DNA of 46,500 nt from an uncultured Christensenella sp. (GTDB lineage: Bacteria; Bacillota; Clostridia; Christensenellales; UBA3700). Position 1 is the first letter of the stretch, and each line of letters opens with the position of its first letter. Below are positions 8,703 through 17,850 of the stretch, one piece after another. The stretch lies in contig CAJTXS010000010.1 of assembly GCA_910583735.1 (NCBI GenBank), positions 1 to 46,500 on the forward strand, given 5' to 3'. Made by a program: the position numbers and the translations under genes. A model generated the notes under the pieces. That model made no database searches. It had not been told where the DNA came from and was given only the letters and a program-made list of their open reading frames with translations.

Positions 8703-9526
8703 AAGCTCTCCTCCATATCTTCTCGGGTATAAACCGTCCTGTCTATATCCAAACCCGCATCCGCAAGGGCGCAAGCGAGCCAAGTTACGTAAGGCGGAGA
8801 TATCTTATATTTTTTAAGTTCCTCGCCGCGTCCGAATACCTGCGACGGCGTGCCGTCTACAGCCACTCTGCCCCCGTCCATGACTATTACCCTGTCGCAA
8901 TCGAGCGTCTCTTCCATATAATGCGTGATGTGTATTACGGTAATGCCTCGCTCTTTATTGAGACGGCGCACGACGCTCATCACCTCCGCCCTGCCCTTGG
9001 GGTCGAGCATGGCTGTGGACTCGTCGAGCACGAGTACCTCGGGACACAGCGCGAGCGCGCCCGCTATGGCTATCCTCTGCTTCTGTCCGCCGCTCATACG
9101 AAAAGGCGTGCTCTTGCGGTATTCGCTCATGCCCACGCTTGCAAGCGCGGAGTCCACTCTGCGTATGATCTCCTCGCGCTCTACGCCTAAATTCTCGGGT
9201 CCGAAAGCTATGTCGTCCTCCACTACGGAGGCTACCATCTGATTGTCGGGATTTTGGAACACCATGCCCACTCTGCGGCGTATCTCGTAGATACTGTCCT
9301 CGTCGCAGGTGTCGAAGCCGAATACTTTAACTCGTCCCGCGCTCGGAATGAGCAAACCGTTGAGAAGGCGCGCAAAAGTAGACTTGCCGCTGCCGTTGTG
9401 TCCTACGACGGCTACGAACGAGCCCTGCTCTATCTCCAATGTCACGTCTTTAAGAGCGAACTGACACCCCTCTTCCTCTAAGTCGTAGGCGAAACTCACT
9501 CCGTACAGTCCGATAGCAGTAGACAT
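8678..9526 (-). CDS. ecfA1: Energy-coupling factor transporter ATPase EcfA1
   Basis: This 282-residue ATPase is the first gene of the ECF operon. It shows Walker A GHNGSGKST, the Q-loop FQNPDNQMV, the signature MSGGQKQR and Walker B LVLDESTAMLDP, where Ser replaces the more common Pro after the catalytic Glu. GGAGG precedes the ATG. The order ecfA1-ecfA2-ecfT-truA-rplM-rpsI is the one in Bacillus subtilis and many Clostridia. Confidence 0.95.
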   Translation of the reverse strand: MSTAIGLYGVSFAYDLEEEGCQFALKDVTLEIEQGSFVAVVGHNGSGKSTFARLLNGLLIPSAGRVKVFGFDTCDEDSIYEIRRRVGMVFQNPDNQMVASVVEDDIAFGPENLGVEREEIIRRVDSALASVGMSEYRKSTPFRMSGGQKQRIAIAGALALCPEVLVLDESTAMLDPKGRAEVMSVVRRLNKERGITVIHITHYMEETLDCDRVIVMDGGRVAVDGTPSQVFGRGEELKKYKISPPYVTWLACALADAGLDIDRTVYTREDMEESLCRLLSKD

Positions 9527-9551
9527 GTTACCTCCGCAATTATCGCGTTAT

Positions 9552-9579
9552 ATTATAACACATACCGTGCTCAATTCAA
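9552..9579 (-). promoter_or_regulatory. Promoter of the ecfA1 operon
   Basis: TTGAAT (9579-9574), 16 bases and TATAAT (9557-9552) on the minus strand predict a start near 9545, about 19 bases before ecfA1. It is back to back with the nifJ promoter. Confidence 0.65.
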
Positions 9580-9648
9580 AACGCTTATATGTAATGCTTA
9601 TATATAATCTTTTATTTACGCGCATTTTGTTAAGACGGAGCAAAAGCA

Positions 9649-9677
9649 TTGACTAAACGCGGCGATGCGTCTATAAT
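9649..9677 (+). promoter_or_regulatory. Promoter of nifJ
   Basis: TTGACT (9649-9654), a 17-base spacer and TATAAT (9672-9677) predict a start near 9684. The leader of about 40 bases contains CGGAGGA at a good distance from the ATG. Confidence 0.8.
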
Positions 9678-9724
9678 ATTTAGCGGATAAAAAAAACTAC
9701 TATATCTATTTCGGAGGAAATTGT

Positions 9725-12700
9725 ATGGCACAGAAAATGACTATTGACGGTAATACCGCCGCCGCTCACGTAGCGTACGCTCTGAGCGAAGTTGCGGCTA
9801 TTTACCCGATAACGCCCTCTTCGCCTATGGCGGAAAACGCCGACGAATGGGCTACAGCCGACAGAAAGAATATCTTCGGTCAGAAACTCAGAATTGCCGA
9901 AATGCAGTCCGAGGCAGGCGCGGCTGGCGCTGTACACGGCTCTCTTGCAGCCGGCGCGCTGACAACCACCTTTACCGCAAGCCAAGGTCTGTTGCTCATG
10001 ATACCCAATATGTATAAGATCGCCGGCGAGTTGACTCCCTGCGTATTCCACGTGAGCGCAAGAGCTCTTGCATATCACGCTCTCAACATCTTCGGCGACC
10101 ACAGCGACGTAATGGCTTGCCGCCAGACCGGATTCGCGATGCTGGCGTCCAACTCCGTACAGGAAGTCATGGACCTCGCGCTCGTGTCTCACCTTGCCAC
10201 TCTTAAGGCGAAAGTGCCCTTCTTGCACTTCTTCGACGGTTTCCGTACTTCGCACGAAGTGAGCAAAATTGAGATGATTGACTACGCGGATATCAAAGAT
10301 ACCGTAACGGCTAAGTACATGCCATACATAAGAGACTTCAAGTCTCGCGCTCTCAACCCCGAGCACCCCGTGCAAAAGGGCACTGCGCAGAACCCCGATA
10401 TATACTTCCAGAACCGCGAAGCATGCAACTCCTACTACGAGGCAGTGCCCGCTATAGTCGAAGAGGCTATGGAAGACGTTAAGAAGATTACCGGCAGAGA
10501 GTACAAGCTCTACCAGTACTACGGCGCCAAGAACGCTACCGATGTCATCGTCATAATGGGCAGCGGCGCAGAAGCGGTCGAAGAGACCGTAGACTACATC
10601 AACGCAGCGGGCGGCAAAGTCGGTCTGCTCAAGGTAAGACTGTACCGTCCTTTCTCCGCGACCAAGTTCGTAGAGGCTCTGCCTAAATCGGTAAAGAACA
10701 TTACCGTGCTCGACAGAGTTAAAGAGTGCGGCAGCCAAGGCGAGCCCCTCTACCTCGACGTTGTGGCGGCTCTTGCGGAGCTGGGCAGAAAAGCGGACGT
10801 GCTGTGCGGCAGATACGGTCTGGGCAGCAAAGAGTTCAATCCCAGCATGATTAACGCAATCTACAAGAATATGAAGGCGTCTCATCCCAAGAACCACTTT
10901 GCCGTAGGTATCGTGGACGACGTAACGGGTAACTCTCTCGACGTAACCGAGAAGATAGACGCGGCGCCTAAGGGAGCTATCTCCTGCAAATTCTACGGAC
11001 TGGGCTCCGACGGTACAGTCGGCTCCAATAAGAACTCCATTAAGATAATAGGTAACTATACCGAGAAGTACGCTCAGGCATACTTTGCTTATGACTCCAA
11101 GAAGTCGGGCGGCATAACCGTATCGCACTTGCGCTTCGGCGACGCGCCCATCAAGTCGTCTTATCTCATCGACCAAGCCGACTTCGTAGCTTGCCACAAT
11201 CCTTCGTATGTGACTAAGTACGACATGGTGTCCGACCTCAAGGACGGCGGTATATTCCTGCTCAACTCGCCTTGGAGCGCAGAAGAGATGGACAAGATGC
11301 TGCCCGCATCCATGAAGAACGCCATTGCGAAAAAGCGCATCAAGTTCTATAATATTGACGCTATCAAGATAGTGGAAGAGATAGGACTGGGCAACCGCAT
11401 CTCCACGGCGATGCAGGCGTGCTTCTTCAAGCTGTCGGGCGTAATACCTTACGCAGACGCCGAGAAGTATATGAAAGAGATGGTCGTCAAGTCCTTTAAG
11501 AAGAAGGGAGAGAAGGTCGTCAATATGAACTTCGCCGCTATCGACAACGCGGTAGGCGCAATTACGGAAATCAAGTACGACGCAGCCGCATGGGCGACAA
11601 CTGCCGAGGGAGCTAAGAAGGTAACTTATACCGAAGACCCTTACTTTAAGAATTTCATCTCCCCCGTACTCGACCAAGTAGGCGACAGCCTGCCCGTATC
11701 CGCATTCAAGGGACACGAGGACGGCACCGTACCTACAGGTACCACTCAGTACGAAAAGCGCGGCATTGCCGTAACCGTACCTTGCTGGAACAAGGAAGCC
11801 TGCTTGCAGTGTAACCAGTGCTCGCTGGTCTGCCCTCACGCGGTAATCCGTCCCATGGTACAAAAGGAATTTGCGGGCGCGCCCGATACCTTCGACGCGG
11901 CGGACAGCAAGGGACTTATCAAAGGTTATAAGTTCCGCATGCAGGTCAGCCCTCTCGATTGCACGGGTTGCGGCTCTTGCGCCAACACCTGCCCCGCCAA
12001 GGCTAAGGGCGCGTTGGTAATGAAGCCCCTTGCCGAAGCTCTCGCAGCAGGCGAAAAGGAGAACTGGGATTACGCAGTCAAGCTGCCCGCCTCCGACGCG
12101 CCTATCGCAAGAGATACTCTTATCGGCAGCCAGCTCAATAAGCCTCTCTTCGAGTTCTCGGGAGCATGTGCGGGTTGCGGCGAGACGCCTTACGTCAAGC
12201 TCGTAACTCAGCTCTTCGGCGACAGAATGGTCGTAGCCAACGCTACCGGCTGCTCGTCCATATACGGCGGTTCCGCTCCTACCTGCCCTTACACGACCAA
12301 CGACAACGGTCACGGTCCCGCATGGGCAAACAGCTTGTTCGAGGATAACGCCGAGTTCGGTTACGGTATCAATCTCGCGTACGCTCAGCGCCGCGTAAAG
12401 ATAGCCGACAACATGCAGGCAGCCATCGAAGCGGGCGTATCCGACAAGGCTAAGGCTCTGTTCACCGCATGGCTCGACACCTATAAGGACGTAGCTAAGA
12501 ACACCGTCGCAAGCGAAGCCGTTAAGGCGGAGATAGACGCGCTTGCAGCTAGCGAGAGCGACGCGGCAATCAAGTATCTGCTCGAAGATATCGCAGCCAA
12601 TAAGGACTGTCTCATAAAGAAGTCCGTATGGATATTCGGCGGTGACGGCTGGGCATACGACATCGGCTACGGCGGTCTCGATCACGTACTCGCCATGGGC

Positions 12701-13270
12701 GAGGACGTCAACGTACTCGTACTGGATACCGAGGTGTACTCCAATACGGGCGGCCAGGCAAGTAAGTCCTCTCCTACTGGCGCGGTTGCCAAATTCGCAG
12801 CAGGCGGAAAGATAACCAAGAAGAAGGACCTTGGCAAGATGGCTATGAGCTACGGCTATGTGTACGTAGCGCAGATAGCTATGGGCGCTAACATGAACCA
12901 GACCGTAAAGGCTATCAAGGAAGCGGAAAACTACGACGGACCTTCGCTCGTAATCGCATACGCGCCCTGTATCAACCACGGTATCAATATGAGCGGCAGC
13001 ATCGCCGAGGAAAAGAAAGCCGTAGACGCAGGCTATTGGCAGCTGTACAGATTCAATCCCGAACTCAAGGAGCAGGGTAAGAATCCTTTCGTACTCGACA
13101 GCAAAGAGCCTAAGGGCGGATATCAAGAGTTCCTTATGGGCGAAAACAGATACGCTCAGCTCAGCAAAGCCAAGCCCGAAGTAGCCGCTAAACTCTTCGA
13201 GCTCAACGAGCAGCAGGCTAAGGAAAGATACGAGAGCTATAAGAAACTTGCCGAAGAAGGCAACAACTGA
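9725..13270 (+). CDS. nifJ: Pyruvate:ferredoxin (flavodoxin) oxidoreductase
   Basis: This 1181-residue fused homodimeric PFOR is full length for the family. It oxidizes pyruvate with CoA to acetyl-CoA and CO2, passing electrons to ferredoxin, the central step of anaerobic fermentation. The N-terminal TPP-pyrimidine domain starts with the YPITPSSPMAE motif. A ferredoxin-like domain has two 4Fe-4S motifs, starting at Cys693 (CLQCNQCSLVCP) and Cys746 (CTGCGSCANTCP). The TPP-binding domain carries CAGCGETPY, which supplies further cluster ligands, and GDGWAYDIGYGG. It is monocistronic, with its own promoter and a terminator directly after it. It is the only long gene on plus here. Confidence 0.98.
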   Translation: MAQKMTIDGNTAAAHVAYALSEVAAIYPITPSSPMAENADEWATADRKNIFGQKLRIAEMQSEAGAAGAVHGSLAAGALTTTFTASQGLLLMIPNMYKIAGELTPCVFHVSARALAYHALNIFGDHSDVMACRQTGFAMLASNSVQEVMDLALVSHLATLKAKVPFLHFFDGFRTSHEVSKIEMIDYADIKDTVTAKYMPYIRDFKSRALNPEHPVQKGTAQNPDIYFQNREACNSYYEAVPAIVEEAMEDVKKITGREYKLYQYYGAKNATDVIVIMGSGAEAVEETVDYINAAGGKVGLLKVRLYRPFSATKFVEALPKSVKNITVLDRVKECGSQGEPLYLDVVAALAELGRKADVLCGRYGLGSKEFNPSMINAIYKNMKASHPKNHFAVGIVDDVTGNSLDVTEKIDAAPKGAISCKFYGLGSDGTVGSNKNSIKIIGNYTEKYAQAYFAYDSKKSGGITVSHLRFGDAPIKSSYLIDQADFVACHNPSYVTKYDMVSDLKDGGIFLLNSPWSAEEMDKMLPASMKNAIAKKRIKFYNIDAIKIVEEIGLGNRISTAMQACFFKLSGVIPYADAEKYMKEMVVKSFKKKGEKVVNMNFAAIDNAVGAITEIKYDAAAWATTAEGAKKVTYTEDPYFKNFISPVLDQVGDSLPVSAFKGHEDGTVPTGTTQYEKRGIAVTVPCWNKEACLQCNQCSLVCPHAVIRPMVQKEFAGAPDTFDAADSKGLIKGYKFRMQVSPLDCTGCGSCANTCPAKAKGALVMKPLAEALAAGEKENWDYAVKLPASDAPIARDTLIGSQLNKPLFEFSGACAGCGETPYVKLVTQLFGDRMVVANATGCSSIYGGSAPTCPYTTNDNGHGPAWANSLFEDNAEFGYGINLAYAQRRVKIADNMQAAIEAGVSDKAKALFTAWLDTYKDVAKNTVASEAVKAEIDALAASESDAAIKYLLEDIAANKDCLIKKSVWIFGGDGWAYDIGYGGLDHVLAMGEDVNVLVLDTEVYSNTGGQASKSSPTGAVAKFAAGGKITKKKDLGKMAMSYGYVYVAQIAMGANMNQTVKAIKEAENYDGPSLVIAYAPCINHGINMSGSIAEEKKAVDAGYWQLYRFNPELKEQGKNPFVLDSKEPKGGYQEFLMGENRYAQLSKAKPEVAAKLFELNEQQAKERYESYKKLAEEGNN

Positions 13271-13291
13271 TTAGCCTATTATTGACAGACT

Positions 13292-13322
13292 GCGGCGCGG
13301 CTCTATGTCGCGCCGTTTTTAT
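13292..13322 (+). terminator. Intrinsic terminator of nifJ
   Basis: CGGCGCG (13293-13299) pairs with CGCGCCG (13309-13315), followed by TTTTTATT, about 22 bases after the nifJ stop codon. Confidence 0.92.
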
Positions 13323-13578
13323 TAGCTAAGGATTGATATCATTTAACGCACGATATTCTTATATCCAATAAAAGTTGTTATTGATAATAGTAGCTTTATT
13401 GACAACGATGACGAGCATATCGCATATATGCGCTTAATGTAAAAGCAATATAGCGACTGCTTATCCTAATTAAAAAATATTTACAACATGACGAATATAT
13501 CGCAGTCGGTTCGATTAATATAGCCGTAAGATAAGGCGTTCGATTAAAGGCGCGCTTAAATTCAATCAAACATTCCGC
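13323..13578. other. AT-rich spacer between convergent terminators
   Basis: The region between the nifJ terminator and the trpB2 terminator is AT-rich. I found no open reading frame with a ribosome binding site, no tRNA and no structured RNA that I recognise. Confidence 0.6.
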
Positions 13579-13605
13579 AAAAAAAGACGCGGAATTATCC
13601 GCGTC
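13579..13605 (-). terminator. Intrinsic terminator of the TrpB-like gene
   Basis: GACGCGGA and TCCGCGTC form a perfect 8-bp stem around a 4-base loop, followed on the minus strand by seven T residues. Confidence 0.92.
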
Positions 13606-13628
13606 CTAACGATTAAGTTATTAATAGC

Positions 13629-15005
13629 TTATCTGTTCTGCTCGATATCGGGCAAAGTGGCAAAGCCCTTAGCCAACTCATCGTCCGTAGGTATATAGTC
13701 GCTCATCTTACCGTCGTTGTACGCCATGTAAGCCGCCATATCGAAGTATCCCGTACCGGTAAGACCGAACAGTATATTCTTGCTCTCTCCGCTCTCCTTA
13801 CACTTGAGCGCCTCGTCGATTGCGGCGCGGATTGCGTGAGACGACTCGGGCGCGGGGAAAGTGCCTTCCGTGCGCGCAAACAGCGTTGCCGCTTCGAACA
13901 CCTTGCTCTGCTCTACCGATCTTGCCTCGATATAACCGTCGTGATACAGCTTGGAGATTACCGGCGACATGCCGTGATATCTCAATCCGCCCGCATGATT
14001 GGGCGAAGGCATAAATCCGCTGCCGAGCGTGTACATGCGCGCAAGAGGCGTCATCTTACCCGTATCGCAGAAGTCGTATGCATACTTGCCGCGAGTGAGC
14101 GAAGGACACGACGCAGGCTCTATACCTATAAAGCGCACATCGCTCTTACCCTCCAGTCTTTCTGCCATAAACGGTGCGATGAGACCTCCGAAATTGGAGC
14201 CGCCGCCGCAACAACCTATAACTATATCGGGCGTCACGCCGTACTTATCCAGCGCGACTTTGCTCTCCAAACCGATTACACTCTGATGCAACAGCACATG
14301 GTCGAGCACGCTGCCGAGCACGTACCTGCAATTGGGAGTGGATACTGCCACCTCTACCGCCTCGGATATCGCGCAGCCGAGCGAGCCGCCAGTCTCGGGG
14401 AACTCCTTGAGTATCTTGCGTCCCACATCGGTGGTGTCGGACGGCGAAGGTATCACATCGGCGCCGTATGTGCGCATGACTTCCTTGCGGTAAGGCTTCT
14501 GTTGAGAAGATACCTTGACCATATAAACTTTAAGGTCCATGCCGTAAAACGCGCACGCCATGGAAAGCGCCGTGCCCCACTGCCCCGCGCCAGTCTCTGT
14601 GGTAAGGGAAGTGATGCCCTGCTCCTTAGCGTAATACACCTGCGCTATAGCGGAATTGAGCTTGTGCGAGCCCGAAGTATTGTTGCCCTCGAACTTATAA
14701 TAGATGTGCGCGGGAGTGCCCAGCGCCTTCTCGAGAAAATAAGCTCTGCACAGCGGCGAAGGTCTGTACATATAGTAGAACTCGCGTATGCTCTTAGGTA
14801 TCTCGATTAACTTATCGGTGCAGTTAAGTTCCTGCTCGACCACCGCATCGCAGAACACGGGACGCAGATCGTCCGCCGTGCACGGCTTAAGCGTAACGGG
14901 ATTGAGAAAGGGATCGTGCTGCTCCTTCATATATGCCTTGAGGTTAAGCCATGCCTTGGGCATATCCTTTTCTTCTATATAAATTTTGTAGGGTATTTCG
15001 TTCAT
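13629..15005 (-). CDS. TrpB-like pyridoxal-phosphate enzyme (TrpB2 type)
   Basis: This 458-residue fold-type II PLP enzyme matches the TrpB2 branch of tryptophan synthase beta subunits, which are longer than TrpB1. The PLP lysine is in SGSHKLNSA (about Lys115), preceded by KFEGNN; ETGAGQWG and the phosphate-binding GCCGGGSNFGG follow. TrpB2 enzymes condense indole with serine or phosphoserine. No trpA or other tryptophan gene is in the window, so it may salvage indole or have another substrate. AAGGAGG precedes the ATG. It is transcribed alone between a consensus promoter and a terminator. Confidence 0.92.
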   Translation of the reverse strand: MNEIPYKIYIEEKDMPKAWLNLKAYMKEQHDPFLNPVTLKPCTADDLRPVFCDAVVEQELNCTDKLIEIPKSIREFYYMYRPSPLCRAYFLEKALGTPAHIYYKFEGNNTSGSHKLNSAIAQVYYAKEQGITSLTTETGAGQWGTALSMACAFYGMDLKVYMVKVSSQQKPYRKEVMRTYGADVIPSPSDTTDVGRKILKEFPETGGSLGCAISEAVEVAVSTPNCRYVLGSVLDHVLLHQSVIGLESKVALDKYGVTPDIVIGCCGGGSNFGGLIAPFMAERLEGKSDVRFIGIEPASCPSLTRGKYAYDFCDTGKMTPLARMYTLGSGFMPSPNHAGGLRYHGMSPVISKLYHDGYIEARSVEQSKVFEAATLFARTEGTFPAPESSHAIRAAIDEALKCKESGESKNILFGLTGTGYFDMAAYMAYNDGKMSDYIPTDDELAKGFATLPDIEQNR

Positions 15006-15038
15006 AGCTTGCCTCCTTGCATTTTTTTATTGTTAATA

Positions 15039-15067
15039 ATACTATTCCTATCGCCGAGCTATGTCAA
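15039..15067 (-). promoter_or_regulatory. Promoter of the TrpB-like gene
   Basis: TTGACA (15067-15062), 17 bases and TAGTAT (15044-15039) on the minus strand predict a start near 15032, about 27 bases before the ATG. Confidence 0.75.
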
Positions 15068-15146
15068 GCGATTTATCAAAATTGCAAAAAAAAGCAGATA
15101 CCGAAGTGTATAATCGGTATCTGCCCGATACTTAATCGACTGTCAA

Positions 15147-17084
15147 TTAATCCAAACGCTTGCTGTCGACGTCGGCGCGAACCGTCGCTATAAAGTCGGA
15201 TACGGACATCTTGCCCTTGTCGCCCTCGCCTCTGCGACGAACGGCTACTACGCCCTCTTCCTCTTCCTTATCGCCGATAATTACCATATACGGCACCTTC
15301 TCCATCTGCCAGCTGCGAATCTTGTAACCTAAAGTCTCGTTGCGGCAGTCCGCTTCCGCCCTTATGCCGTGCTCGCCGAGCAGACGAGCTATCTCTCTCG
15401 CCTTAGGCGCGTTGCGGTCGGTAAGGCTCGCCACCTTGACCTGCGTGGGAGAGAGCCATACGGGGAAGGCTCCCGCATACTTCTCTATAAGAAGCGCCAG
15501 CGTGCGCTCGTAACAGCCTATCGAAGAGCGGTGTATGATGTAGGGACGTCTCTTGTCGCCGTTCTCGTCAATGTAATTCATGTCGAACTTCTCGGCAAGG
15601 AACATATCCACCTGAACTGTGATGAGCGTATCCTCTTTACCGTGTACGTTCTTAATCTGTATATCCAGCTTAGGACCGTAGAACGCCGCTTCGCCCATTG
15701 CCTCGACGTAGTCTATACCGAGGTGGTCGAGCATACGGCGCATCGTATCCTCTGCCTTATCCCATACGTCGGGCTCGTTGATATACTTATCGGTATTGGC
15801 GGGGTCCCAACGCGAGAAACGGTAGGTCACGTCCTTATCCAAGCCGAAACAAGTGAGCATATAGCGCGCAAGGTCGACTACTGAGCGGAATTCGTCTTCG
15901 AGCTGCTCGGGCGTAACGATTAGGTGTCCTTCGCTGAGCGTGAACTGCCTTACGCGTATAAGTCCGTGCATCTCGCCGCTCGCCTCGTTGCGGAACAGAG
16001 TGGACGTCTCGCCGTATCTTAAGGGTAAATCTCTGTAGCTCTTAAGTCCGTTGTTGTAAATGGTGTATTGGAAAGGACACGTCATCGGACGCAGAGCGAA
16101 TACCTCGTCGTCCTTTGCCTCGTCGCCTATCACGAACATCCCGTCCCTGTAATGGTCCCAGTGCCCCGAAATCTTATACAGATTGCTCTTAGCCATATAA
16201 GGAGTCTTGGTAAGCACATAGCCGCGCCTCTCCTCTTCGTCCTCGACAAAGCGTGTCATTATCTGCATTATCTTGGCGCCCTTGGGCATAAGCAGCGGCA
16301 AGCCCTGACCGATATTGTCGTCGGTCATGAATATTCCCAGTTCCCTGCCCAGCTTATTGTGATCGCGCTTCTTAGCCTCTTCCAAAGCGGTAAGGTAATC
16401 GGTAAGCTCGCTCTTCTTATCGAAGCACGTGCCGTATATACGCGATAACATCTTGTTCTTCTCGCTGCCGCGCCAATACGCGCCGGTAAGAGATGTGAGC
16501 TTAAACGCCTTAATCATGCCCGTAGACGGCAGATGAGGTCCTGCGCACAGGTCTATGAAGTCGCCTTGCTGATAGAAAGATATCTCCGCGTCCTTAGGCA
16601 AATCGAGTATGAGCTGCACCTTGTAATCTTCGCCGAAGCTCTTCATGAGCTCGACAGCCTTATTGCGAGGCAAAACAAAGCGAGTAATCGGATAGTTTGC
16701 CTTGATGATATTCTTCATCTCCGCCTCTATGCGAGGCATCTCGTCCATGCTGATAGGCGTAGTGAAATCGACATCGTAATAAAAGCCGTTGTCTATCGCG
16801 GGACCGATAGCGAGCTTGCAAGTGGGAAATATGCTTTTGAGCGCCTGCGCCAAAACGTGCGCGCAGGTATGCCTGTATATCTTGGCTCCCTCCGCATCCT
16901 TAAATGTAAGTATCTCCAAGGCGCAATCCTTATCGAGCTTAGTCCAAAGCTCTACCACCTTGCCGTCGACCTTGGCTCCCAACGCGACTCTCGCAAGTCC
17001 CTCGGATATGCGAGCGGCAACTTCTTTAACGGCAATTCCGTCCTCGCACTCGAGAATCGAGCCGTCCTTAAGTGTAATTAACAT
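15147..17084 (-). CDS. thrS: Threonine--tRNA ligase
   Basis: This 645-residue class II synthetase charges tRNA-Thr. It has an N-terminal TGS domain, an editing domain with the HTCAHVLAQAL motif and a zinc-ligand segment near CAGPHLPSTG, then the catalytic core (MTCPFQYTIY, RVRQFTLSEGH, HRSSIGCYERTLALL) and the anticodon-binding domain. The ATG at 17084 fits TGGAGGTAGAT; an ATG four codons upstream would place this Shine-Dalgarno inside the gene. A T-box leader controls expression, so uncharged tRNA-Thr should induce it. Confidence 0.98.
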   Translation of the reverse strand: MLITLKDGSILECEDGIAVKEVAARISEGLARVALGAKVDGKVVELWTKLDKDCALEILTFKDAEGAKIYRHTCAHVLAQALKSIFPTCKLAIGPAIDNGFYYDVDFTTPISMDEMPRIEAEMKNIIKANYPITRFVLPRNKAVELMKSFGEDYKVQLILDLPKDAEISFYQQGDFIDLCAGPHLPSTGMIKAFKLTSLTGAYWRGSEKNKMLSRIYGTCFDKKSELTDYLTALEEAKKRDHNKLGRELGIFMTDDNIGQGLPLLMPKGAKIMQIMTRFVEDEEERRGYVLTKTPYMAKSNLYKISGHWDHYRDGMFVIGDEAKDDEVFALRPMTCPFQYTIYNNGLKSYRDLPLRYGETSTLFRNEASGEMHGLIRVRQFTLSEGHLIVTPEQLEDEFRSVVDLARYMLTCFGLDKDVTYRFSRWDPANTDKYINEPDVWDKAEDTMRRMLDHLGIDYVEAMGEAAFYGPKLDIQIKNVHGKEDTLITVQVDMFLAEKFDMNYIDENGDKRRPYIIHRSSIGCYERTLALLIEKYAGAFPVWLSPTQVKVASLTDRNAPKAREIARLLGEHGIRAEADCRNETLGYKIRSWQMEKVPYMVIIGDKEEEEGVVAVRRRGEGDKGKMSVSDFIATVRADVDSKRLD

Positions 17085-17138
17085 ATCTACCTCCATATAT
17101 CTTATGCCCGAAAGGGCGCAAGACTATCTCAATCAAAT

Positions 17139-17375
17139 AAAAAAACCGTCCTTATCCGCATAAGGACGGTCTGACTAACCGCGGTTCCACCTTATTTACG
17201 ACGCAGGGCGCGCCGTCTCTCTTTGTCCCGTAACGCAGGGCGCGAGTCTGATGAGTAAGGGCGGTACCCTGCGCTATCCGAACGTCTCCCTTCCAGCCAA
17301 AGGGGAAACTCTCTGTAGATCTTAACTGCGCGGACATGTCCCGTACCGGACCGATGTCGGTCCCGACTTATTCGT
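17139..17375 (-). promoter_or_regulatory. T-box riboswitch of thrS, including its terminator
   Basis: The leader contains the T-box sequence AAGGTGGAACCGCGG (reading from about 17193 down), which binds the tRNA acceptor end. A perfect 10-bp terminator (CCGTCCTTAT / ATAAGGACGG, 17146-17169) followed by seven T comes next. A strong CGCAGGG / CCCTGCG stem lies upstream and may be stem III, and AGAGAG with GGCTGGAAG marks the distal part of stem I. An extra hairpin (GGACCG / CGGTCC, 17348-17363) is near the 5' end. I could not place the Thr specifier codon with confidence. Confidence 0.92.
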
Positions 17376-17381
17376 GAAACT

Positions 17382-17410
17382 ATTATAATCCCCTTTTACC
17401 GAGCTGTCAA
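17382..17410 (-). promoter_or_regulatory. Perfect promoter of the thrS T-box transcript
   Basis: TTGACA (17410-17405), 17 bases and TATAAT (17387-17382) match the consensus. The start is predicted near 17375, giving a leader of about 290 bases. Confidence 0.85.
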
Positions 17411-17467
17411 GGCTTTTTTACAGAATAAACGCCGTCTCGGCGCGTATTGCCAATTTAACGACTTGAG

Positions 17468-17845
17468 TTAACGCTCGCCGTCTATGTTATATTTAATCCT
17501 TTCCTTGCGCGTAAGTTTGGACAGTACCAATTCATATGACCTATCTATCATGCGATATATCTCCTCGTCTTGGACATCGCCGTCGAGATAAACCGTATTG
17601 TTGTAAGGCTGCTGCGCGGGCGGACAGTGATAGCCACGCACCACCCAAGGAGCATACTTAGCTCGCAGCATCTCGCCCTCTTGCGGCGTACACTTAACGC
17701 TTATAGCCTCCCTGCCCTTAAGCTCATACAATATGCAAAAGTAATGCGACGCCACCTTGAAAAGCATACTGCCGAAGCCGAACGGCTGATCGGTATACGC
17801 GTATCTCTTATCAAGGCAATAATCTAATACGTCTTGCAAATTCAT
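17468..17845 (-). CDS. MmcQ/YjbR family protein
   Basis: The 125-residue product resembles the YjbR/MmcQ family, small proteins with a CyaY-like fold and no settled function. Recognisable pieces are the N-terminal LDYCLDKRYAYTDQPFG, the central FKV..HYFCILYELKGREAISVKC and the terminal RSYELVLSKLTRKER. I chose the ATG at 17845, behind AAAAGG; a longer frame to 17905 runs into the upstream gene. It follows the RNA methyltransferase gene by five bases, suggesting co-transcription. Confidence 0.8.
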   Translation of the reverse strand: MNLQDVLDYCLDKRYAYTDQPFGFGSMLFKVASHYFCILYELKGREAISVKCTPQEGEMLRAKYAPWVVRGYHCPPAQQPYNNTVYLDGDVQDEEIYRMIDRSYELVLSKLTRKERIKYNIDGER

Positions 17846-17850
17846 ATCCG

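Noticed and set aside
9680..13126. A 1148-codon open frame antisense to nifJ
   Set aside because: It mirrors nifJ in the opposite frame, has no ribosome binding site or recognisable domain, and results from the codon use of the real gene.
13501..13550. GGTTCGATT stretches resembling a tRNA T-loop
   Set aside because: No acceptor or anticodon stems can be paired around them.
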